11,460 nt of DNA. It comes from an uncultured bacterium. Lineage in GTDB: Bacteria > Cyanobacteriota > Vampirovibrionia > Gastranaerophilales > Gastranaerophilaceae. Positions 6,784 to 11,460 of the stretch are shown here, one piece after another. The stretch is taken from the NCBI GenBank assembly GCA_948888345.1, contig CAQTPN010000015.1, positions 1 through 11,460 of the forward strand, given 5' to 3'. The notes under the pieces are model-generated. The model was not told where the DNA came from. It saw only the letters and a list, made by a program, of their open reading frames with translations, and did not search any database. Position 1 is the first letter of the stretch. Each line of letters opens with the position of its first letter. The position numbers and the translations under genes are program-made.

Positions 6784-7425
6784 TTATTCAAGATAATTTT
6801 TTACTTTTTGAAGCAGAAAATTGTAAACATCAATTGTAGCAGGGCAAATTGAAAGCCTCCTGTCTACAAGGCTTTTTACTGTAGCACAAAAGCATTCAAA
6901 AAGAGCCATATCAAGCCCGAGGCCTTTTTTTATTTCATCATATTTATAAAGAATATTAAGCAATTTTTCCCTGTATTTTTCATCTCTTGTTTTTGCCTCA
7001 ATTTTATCCGCAAGGAAAATTATCTTTTCAAACGTCGTCATATCAACTCTTCCGAGAGTATGAAATCTTATTGCAGATAAAATTTCAGGGTCATCTATTT
7101 TAAATATTTCTTTTGTAAAAATAACACCGACAGGCGCATGATAGGTTTTATAGTTTAAAAGTTCATCCCTGCCTACATCTTTACATTTTTCATCAATAAT
7201 TTCGCGCAGATTTTCATTCGAAAGACATTTTGCACAATCATGCAAAAGACCTGCAAGGGCTGCTTTTTTGGGGTCAAGGCCGTAGCGTTCCGCAAGTTCG
7301 ATTGCAGCCTCTTTAACACCAATGGTGTGAATGTATCGTTCCTCGTTAAGATTTTCTTTAAGCCATTTTAAAATTTCATCTTCATTTGGAGTATCTTTAA
7401 AATTACAGGTAAAGTCCGTATTCAT
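6784..7425 (-). CDS. yqeK: HD-domain Ap4A hydrolase YqeK
   Basis: Predicted symmetrical bis(5'-nucleosyl)-tetraphosphatase that splits the alarmone Ap4A to ADP. From the ATG at 7425 it has 213 residues and the full HD metal ligand set: H33 (YIHTIGV), H62-D63 (GLLHDCAK), H96 (TYHAPVG), H122 (IRFHTLGR) and D140 (FLADKIE). An ATG at 7449 would add eight residues, but AGGGA lies 8 bases before 7425 and nothing comparable precedes 7449, so 7425 is preferred. It overlaps the end of nadD by 23 bases, which implies one transcript and translational coupling. Pairing of nadD with yqeK is a known order; the rsfS gene that often follows is absent here. Just after the stop a 4-bp TTGC/GCAA stem with a T6 run could be a weak terminator. 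Confidence 0.92.
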   Translation of the reverse strand: MNTDFTCNFKDTPNEDEILKWLKENLNEERYIHTIGVKEAAIELAERYGLDPKKAALAGLLHDCAKCLSNENLREIIDEKCKDVGRDELLNYKTYHAPVGVIFTKEIFKIDDPEILSAIRFHTLGRVDMTTFEKIIFLADKIEAKTRDEKYREKLLNILYKYDEIKKGLGLDMALFECFCATVKSLVDRRLSICPATIDVYNFLLQKVKNYLE

Positions 7426-7978
7426 CAATATATTCCCTAACTTTTTCATCTATTAAGCCTGTTGTATCTTCATTTTTCTTAATTTTTTCCCTGATTTCAT
7501 TTGATGAAACATCAAAATAATCAAGAGTTTTTGCTATTTTAAAATCATATCCTTTGTTTTTCAGTGCAAGGATATCTTTTTCTTCAACTCCTGAATGCCT
7601 TTTCAGTACAATGAATGTTAATTTTTCTTTTAAAATATCAGGGTTTTTCCACTTTTCTATGTCTATAAAAGCATCGTACCCTATTATAAAATTTATTTTT
7701 TTACCGCCGTTTTCGGCAAAAAGACGGTTTACGGTTTTATATGAATACGATGGAGGCTCAAGGTGAGCTTCAAGGTCTGATACCGTTAAATAATCTTCAT
7801 TTAAAGCAAGCTTTAGCATATTAAATCTATGGGAAAAATTAAGGGTTGTTTTATGCGGAGGATAGTATGCCGGCATAAAAATTATTTTGTCAAAATTAAA
7901 GTTTTCTCTTACAGCCTGTGCAAGTTTTATATGCCCGAGATGGGGCGGGTTAAATGTTCCAAAAAAATAACAATCCAA
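7403..7978 (-). CDS. nadD: Nicotinate-nucleotide adenylyltransferase NadD
   Basis: Joins nicotinate mononucleotide and ATP to deamido-NAD, an essential step of NAD synthesis in the cytoplasm. The 191 residues carry the nucleotidyltransferase signature GTFNPPHLGH (7-16), PPHK (40-43), FIIGYDAF (97-104) and the second ATP-binding motif SSNEIR (158-163; usually SSTEIR or SSTxIR). The start is a TTG at 7978, chosen because the protein then begins just before the first beta strand (MDCYFFGTFN) and a GGAGGG ribosome binding site lies about 9 bases upstream (7992-7987). No in-frame ATG fits. First gene of the nadD-yqeK unit, divergent from rqcH across about 40 bases. Confidence 0.94.
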   Translation of the reverse strand: MDCYFFGTFNPPHLGHIKLAQAVRENFNFDKIIFMPAYYPPHKTTLNFSHRFNMLKLALNEDYLTVSDLEAHLEPPSYSYKTVNRLFAENGGKKINFIIGYDAFIDIEKWKNPDILKEKLTFIVLKRHSGVEEKDILALKNKGYDFKIAKTLDYFDVSSNEIREKIKKNEDTTGLIDEKVREYIDEYGLYL

Positions 7979-7983
7979 AAATT

Positions 7984-8012
7984 TTGCCCTCCATCATCAA
8001 TTATATTACAAT
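7984..8012 (+). promoter_or_regulatory. Promoter of rqcH (predicted leaderless)
   Basis: TTGCCC (7984-7989) and TACAAT (8007-8012) are spaced by 17 bases. The expected start is about 8019, at the two tandem ATG codons (8017 and 8020). The -35 lies over the nadD ribosome binding site on the other strand. Confidence 0.5.
8000..8005 (-). promoter_or_regulatory. -10 element of nadD-yqeK
   Basis: A consensus TATAAT reads on the minus strand at 8005-8000. The -35 region within rqcH is poor (ATTAAA at 17 bases). The expected start near 7993 leaves a leader of about 15 bases that starts almost directly with GGAGGG. It faces the rqcH -10, one base away. Confidence 0.5.
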
Positions 8013-8019
8013 AAAAATG

Positions 8020-9636
8020 ATGTTTAATTTAGATTCATTAAGTTTAAAATATTTAATTGAAGAAAATAAGGATTTCTTTAACGGTGCCGTTGTACAGAAA
8101 ATTCAGATGCTATCGAAACGGGAAATTCTTTTATCCATGCGAAATTTAGGGGAAAACAGAAAACTATACATAAATGTTGACCCAAAATTTCCGCATATAA
8201 ATTTTATTTCAAACAAAGATAATTATTTTATTAAAATTCCAAAAGAGCCGCCTATGTTCTGCATGCTGCTAAGAAAACATCTGGAGGGTGCAAAACTTAG
8301 CAGGGTAAGTGTTGTAGAATATGAAAGAATTATAGAATTTTATTTTGATATTTATGATGAGATAGGCTCCCTTACTTCTATGTGTATGAGTGTTGAAATT
8401 ATGGGAAAACATTCAAATATTATTCTCTATAATGCGCAAAATAAAGTTATCACAGGATGTGTGCATAATATTTCCCCCGAAAAAAGCTCAATCAGAGAAG
8501 TTTGGGGCGGAATAAAATATATTTATCCTCCAAAACAGGAAAAATCAGATATTTTAAGAGGGAGTGCTTCCGATTTTTACAATCTGGATGAAGATAAAAT
8601 TTCAGAAAAATATTACTATTTTTCAAAAGGGCTGGTTGATTTTATTTTAAAGAAAAATTTATCTAAAATTGAACTTTATTCAGTATTACAAAATCTTGCT
8701 GCAGGGGATGTTTCTTTAATAAAAGAATTCTGGCTGGAAAATATTAAAAAAGAAGGCTTAAATATTCCAAATTCCAGCAGATTAAACGGTTTAATTGAAA
8801 CATATTTTTCATATTTTGTTATGAAAGACTTAATGCAGACAAGAAAAAACAGGCTTCAAAAAGTTTTAGATAAAGAATTTAAAAGACAGAATGATATTAT
8901 TTTAAATTCAAACAAAAAAGGAAATTATTTATCACACAAGGAAAAAGGGGATTTAATTTTAGCAAATATTTATAAAATTCAAAAGGGTGATAAAAAATTT
9001 GAAGCCTCTGGAGTTGAAATTATTTTAGATGAAGATAAAACACCGTCACAAAATGCGCAAGCGTATTTTGCGCTTTACAATAAAGGTAAAAAAGCAGCAG
9101 AAATTTTAGAAAAAAGAAAAATTGAAGCTCAAAATAATATTGAATATCTGAATGAGATTTTATTTTCGGTAGAAAATGCCGACAGACCCGATATTTTAGA
9201 TGAAATTGAAGAAGAATTGAGTGAATATTCAGAAAATACACAAAGACACTCTTTACAAACAGCAGGCGGCAAAGCCAAAAAGAAAGAAGCTGGGCCCAAT
9301 ATCAAAACTCTTGATTTTAAAGGATTTACTCTGTATTTAGGAAGAAATAACAAGCAGAATGATTATCTTATAAGAAAGGGTTCCAATCCTGAAGATATCT
9401 GGCTTCATGCTAAAGACTGCCCTTCATCACACATTATAATAAAGACAGAAAACGGCAGAAAACCTGTGACAGATGAGGTTTTACTTTACGGAGCAAAACT
9501 TGTTAAAGAAAATTCGCCAATGAAAAATACCGGAAAAGCTTCAATAATCTACACTAAAAGAAAATATTTAAAAAGGCCGCCCGAAACACATTTGGGGTAT
9601 GTTACATACAGAGAAGAAAGAGAAATTGTAATTTAA
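8020..9636 (+). CDS. rqcH: Rqc2/NFACT ribosome quality control factor RqcH
   Basis: Binds stalled 50S subunits with peptidyl-tRNA and recruits tRNA-Ala to add alanine tails for degradation. The 538 residues are slightly shorter than in Bacillus (about 570). Order of parts: NFACT-N domain (about 1-200, starting MFNLDSLSLKYLIEE); helical/coiled-coil middle (about 265-385, with the K-rich NRLQKVLDKEFKRQND stretch); NFACT-R domain (about 429-538) with GFTLYLGRNN, DIWLHAKDCPSSH (459-471) and THLGYVTYREE. The functional D97-R98 pair of B. subtilis appears as E102-R103 (YERIIEF), a conservative change. Start: ATG at 8020 or the adjoining one at 8017. An in-frame ATG at 7954 would put 22 atypical residues in front and overlap nadD, so it was rejected. 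No ribosome binding site is seen. Confidence 0.93.
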   Translation: MFNLDSLSLKYLIEENKDFFNGAVVQKIQMLSKREILLSMRNLGENRKLYINVDPKFPHINFISNKDNYFIKIPKEPPMFCMLLRKHLEGAKLSRVSVVEYERIIEFYFDIYDEIGSLTSMCMSVEIMGKHSNIILYNAQNKVITGCVHNISPEKSSIREVWGGIKYIYPPKQEKSDILRGSASDFYNLDEDKISEKYYYFSKGLVDFILKKNLSKIELYSVLQNLAAGDVSLIKEFWLENIKKEGLNIPNSSRLNGLIETYFSYFVMKDLMQTRKNRLQKVLDKEFKRQNDIILNSNKKGNYLSHKEKGDLILANIYKIQKGDKKFEASGVEIILDEDKTPSQNAQAYFALYNKGKKAAEILEKRKIEAQNNIEYLNEILFSVENADRPDILDEIEEELSEYSENTQRHSLQTAGGKAKKKEAGPNIKTLDFKGFTLYLGRNNKQNDYLIRKGSNPEDIWLHAKDCPSSHIIIKTENGRKPVTDEVLLYGAKLVKENSPMKNTGKASIIYTKRKYLKRPPETHLGYVTYREEREIVI

Positions 9637-9667
9637 CTTAATAAAATGTTAAAATTAAGCATTTTTT
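9637..9667 (+). terminator. Weak terminator candidate after rqcH
   Basis: CTTAAT (9637-9642) and ATTAAG (9654-9659) form an AT-rich 6-bp stem, followed by CA and a T6 run (9662-9667). An alternative pairing AAAATG/CATTTT competes with it. The stem is weak and could let transcription pass into the next gene, for which no convincing promoter was found. Confidence 0.3.
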
Positions 9668-9722
9668 GTTAATTTTGCGGTTTTAAATAAGTGTGTAGGT
9701 GATTATAGATGTTAGGAAAGCT

Positions 9723-11237
9723 ATGAGCAATTTTAATTGCACAAATAGCAATTTAAACAGCGGACTTAATGTTGCAAACCAGCTGAGGTTTTTGACATTG
9801 AGTAAAAACGGCAGTATTCAAAACATACCGCAAAATACGAATACGGCCGGCATTCCGGCTGCACAAACACCGGCAGCAAATAAAGCATCAGGACAATTTG
9901 CACCGCAATATCAAAACGTATTATTGAGTGATACCGTAGATTTTTCAGATAAATATGCTGCAGATGACGGAAAAATTTCCGCAAAAGATAAGGCCGTAAA
10001 CTTTGGAAAAGGAATGATTACACCCGTTACGGCAATGTTTTCATCTCCGAAAAATTTTGTAATAGGAGCAGCAGGAATTATCGGAGGCGGGCTTCTAATA
10101 GCAGCAACCGGCGGGGCCGCAGCACCTGTTATGGTAGCTGCAGGTGTCACGGGGGGTGCAATCGGGCTTGTTAAAAGCGGGCTTAGCGCAATGAATGCAA
10201 AAACTGACGATGAAGCAAGAAAGGCATGGCAGGGGCTCGGGCTTAGCACAACTGTGGCGGCAGGTTCAATTGCAGGTTCCAAAGCTGCCTTAAAAGGTGC
10301 CGGAATTGATACAAGCGGGCTTAACCCGTTCAGTGCCACGGTTAAATGCTTTAAAACCATGCCGGCTCAGGTTGGAAAATCAATCAGTGCTTTTACTTCA
10401 GGAGAAGCGATTTTAAATATTAAAAATGCCCTGCACATTAAAAATAAAGATTCAAAAAAAACTGACGATAAAACAGGTGCAAAAGATACTCCGGATTCTC
10501 CTGCGGATAAAACAAAAAATACAACGGGAGAAAATAAGACCGACAGCATAAAAACAGAAGCAAAAGAGAATAAACCGGTTGTTATTGAAGAAGGAAACGG
10601 AAGCATTGAAGGGGCTGAAATTTCTGCAGGAGAAAATATCGAAGGAACCATAAAAGGCGAAGGAAAAGATGGCATTGAAGGAGCCAGCGCGGCCGATAAA
10701 CCAAAAAAAACCAAGCAAGCTCCAAAGACAAAACGACGCAGACAAAGCAGAATAAAGCATAAGGTACCCAAAAAACAGGCTGAGCAGGTTAAACAGGAAG
10801 TAAAAACAATAGGTCAGATACTTGACGATATTGTGGAAAATAATGACGTTGATACTCAATTCAGACAGACTGTAGAGAATTTAAAAGAAATAGCCCAAAA
10901 CCCTCTGGAGCAGCCAAAATATGATGAAAAAAGCTTAATAAGCGCAATAAAACATCTTGAAGGACACAGCGGCGATAAGCCAAATTCTTTGTTTGATGAG
11001 GCAATTTCTTATATAGAAAACTTACTGTCAAAAGAATATAAAATAGACAGACTGCAGGCAAAAACCGGAGATGCTTTTGACAGCACAATAATGAGTGCGC
11101 TTGAAAGCGAGCCAACAAATAATTCACAATTAAACAATACAGTATTTAAGATGCTGTTTTCGGGTTTCAGAAAGCAGGAAGGCGGCAAAGTGCCGAGCGG
11201 ATGGAAAATAAAGGTTGTTAAATATACAAAAGAATAA
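9723..11237 (+). CDS. Unrecognised protein: glycine-zipper segment, basic linker, GrpE-like C-terminus
   Basis: 504 residues from the ATG at 9723, preceded by AGGAAAG (9714-9720). A GTG at 9699 would add eight residues and lacks a good ribosome binding site. About 1-60 is Asn/Gln/Ala/Pro-rich. About 112-157 is a Gly/Ala-rich hydrophobic stretch with GxxxG-type spacing (GAAGIIGGGLLIAATGG) that could insert in or touch a membrane. About 240-335 is a charged, probably disordered linker (Lys/Asp/Glu/Thr, with repeated IEGA/IEGT units). KTKRRRQSRIKHK (335-347) is a strong basic tract. The last 140 residues are helical and end in a segment resembling GrpE: KEY..., FDSTIMSAL (452-460), NNTVFKMLFSGF (471-482), SGWKIKVVKY. 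There is no signal peptide. The role is unknown; an Hsp70-linked membrane-associated function is inference. Ends at a strong terminator. Confidence 0.75.
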   Translation: MSNFNCTNSNLNSGLNVANQLRFLTLSKNGSIQNIPQNTNTAGIPAAQTPAANKASGQFAPQYQNVLLSDTVDFSDKYAADDGKISAKDKAVNFGKGMITPVTAMFSSPKNFVIGAAGIIGGGLLIAATGGAAAPVMVAAGVTGGAIGLVKSGLSAMNAKTDDEARKAWQGLGLSTTVAAGSIAGSKAALKGAGIDTSGLNPFSATVKCFKTMPAQVGKSISAFTSGEAILNIKNALHIKNKDSKKTDDKTGAKDTPDSPADKTKNTTGENKTDSIKTEAKENKPVVIEEGNGSIEGAEISAGENIEGTIKGEGKDGIEGASAADKPKKTKQAPKTKRRRQSRIKHKVPKKQAEQVKQEVKTIGQILDDIVENNDVDTQFRQTVENLKEIAQNPLEQPKYDEKSLISAIKHLEGHSGDKPNSLFDEAISYIENLLSKEYKIDRLQAKTGDAFDSTIMSALESEPTNNSQLNNTVFKMLFSGFRKQEGGKVPSGWKIKVVKYTKE

Positions 11238-11249
11238 TCACCTGAATTG

Positions 11250-11282
11250 AAAGACGGTCTTTAATTAAAGACCGTCTTTTTT
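11250..11282. terminator. Intrinsic terminator between convergent genes
   Basis: Bases 11250-11279 form a perfect 30-bp palindrome (AAAGACGGTCTTTAA and its complement) with GACGGTC/GACCGTC in the stem, followed by a T6 run (11277-11282) on the + strand. On the minus strand only three T follow, so it mainly ends the 504-residue gene and could act more weakly on the convergent peptidase gene. Confidence 0.9.
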
Positions 11283-11319
11283 CACCCATTCAACCCCTAA
11301 CAACACAACAATTAAATTT

Positions 11320-11460
11320 TTATCTGCTTCTTGCCATTTTAGCCTGCTTTGATAATATTTCATTAGCCTTTTGAAGCTGCGGGTCACGTTCCGCTTTTAC
11401 ATCATCTGCCGTTATGTCAACTTCAACATCGGGCTCAATTCCTTTTTTATTAATATCCGT
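11320..11460 (-). CDS. S41 family C-terminal processing peptidase, 3' end only
   Basis: Only the last 46 residues and the TAA stop are in the window; the frame is open to the right edge. The piece reads KKGIEPDVEV, then ERDPQLQKANEIL, which is the characteristic end of CtpA/Prc-type S41 proteases: GI-PD-xV closing the catalytic domain, then D-xQL-xKA. The Ser/Lys catalytic residues and the PDZ domain would lie outside. These are exported proteases that trim or degrade proteins from the C-terminus. The very end (KQAKMARSR) is basic. No name more specific than the family can be given from this fragment. Confidence 0.75.
   Translation of the reverse strand, partial: TDINKKGIEPDVEVDITADDVKAERDPQLQKANEILSKQAKMARSR

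Noticed and set aside
7426..7449. Longer YqeK start
   Set aside because: No ribosome binding site precedes it, whereas AGGGA lies 8 bases before the ATG at 7425.
7829..8014. Small open frame on the + strand across the nadD start
   Set aside because: It is an out-of-frame shadow of nadD with no ribosome binding site or recognisable product.
7954..8016. ATG giving RqcH 22 extra residues
   Set aside because: The extra part overlaps nadD on the other strand, lies upstream of the likely promoter start, and the family begins at MFNLDSLSLK-like sequence.
9699..9722. GTG start for the 504-residue protein
   Set aside because: Possible, but the ATG at 9723 has AGGAAAG directly before it; the GTG has nothing convincing.
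10590..10690. Repeated IEGA/GEG units as a tandem DNA repeat
   Set aside because: The DNA units are irregular and short; this is low-complexity protein sequence rather than a true repeat array.
9766..11127. Several long open frames on the reverse strand opposite the 504-residue gene
   Set aside because: They read as mirror images of the Ala/Lys/Gly codon usage, have no ribosome binding sites, and show no family motifs.
1..11460. CRISPR arrays, tRNA genes, insertion sequences, phage or defence genes
   Set aside because: No repeat-spacer pattern, cloverleaf, transposase or nuclease/toxin family motif was seen on either strand.

Overview
The window looks like chromosomal DNA of a low-GC, probably anaerobic and gut-associated bacterium. 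The gene set (FeoAB, RqcH, an overlapping nadD-yqeK pair, an S41 peptidase, Gly/Ala-rich lineage-type hypotheticals) and base composition would fit the Gastranaerophilales (Vampirovibrionia/Melainabacteria). That placement is an impression from sequence style, not a proof; Clostridia-like lineages remain possible. No tRNA, rRNA, CRISPR, insertion sequence or phage gene was seen.

Layout from left to right. Bases 1-206 are an AT-rich non-coding leader with two inverted repeats. panD (+) follows and runs into a convergent secreted Cys-rich/His-Lys-Pro-rich protein (-); the two stop codons overlap. A metal block comes next on the minus strand: feoA, feoB and an ArsP_2-type permease. feoA has a near-perfect sigma70 promoter with a palindrome over its -10 and start codon. 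The permease appears to have its own promoter, starting within the feoB stop region. Further right, still on the minus strand, are a secreted matrixin-like zinc protease with a TPR-like N-terminal part and a GltP/DctA-type cation symporter. The overlapping pair nadD-yqeK (NAD synthesis; HD-domain Ap4A hydrolase) comes next. A 38-40 bp divergent promoter region separates nadD from rqcH (+), the ribosome-quality-control factor. The + strand ends with a 504-residue unrecognised protein that joins a glycine-zipper hydrophobic stretch, a charged linker with a strongly basic tract, and a C-terminus resembling the GrpE beta domain. A perfect 30-bp palindrome with a T-run closes that gene. Beyond it, the 3' end of a convergent S41 (CtpA-like) peptidase enters from the right edge.

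The most interesting overall signal is transcriptional. At panD, feoA, the matrixin gene and rqcH, a good -10 element lies only 6-9 bases from the start codon and no Shine-Dalgarno sequence is present, which predicts leaderless mRNAs. Other genes here (nadD, yqeK, gltP, the Cys-rich protein, the 504-residue protein) have ordinary GGAGG/AGGA-type ribosome binding sites, so two initiation modes seem to coexist. The second highlight is the GrpE-like C-terminus on a potentially membrane-inserting protein.
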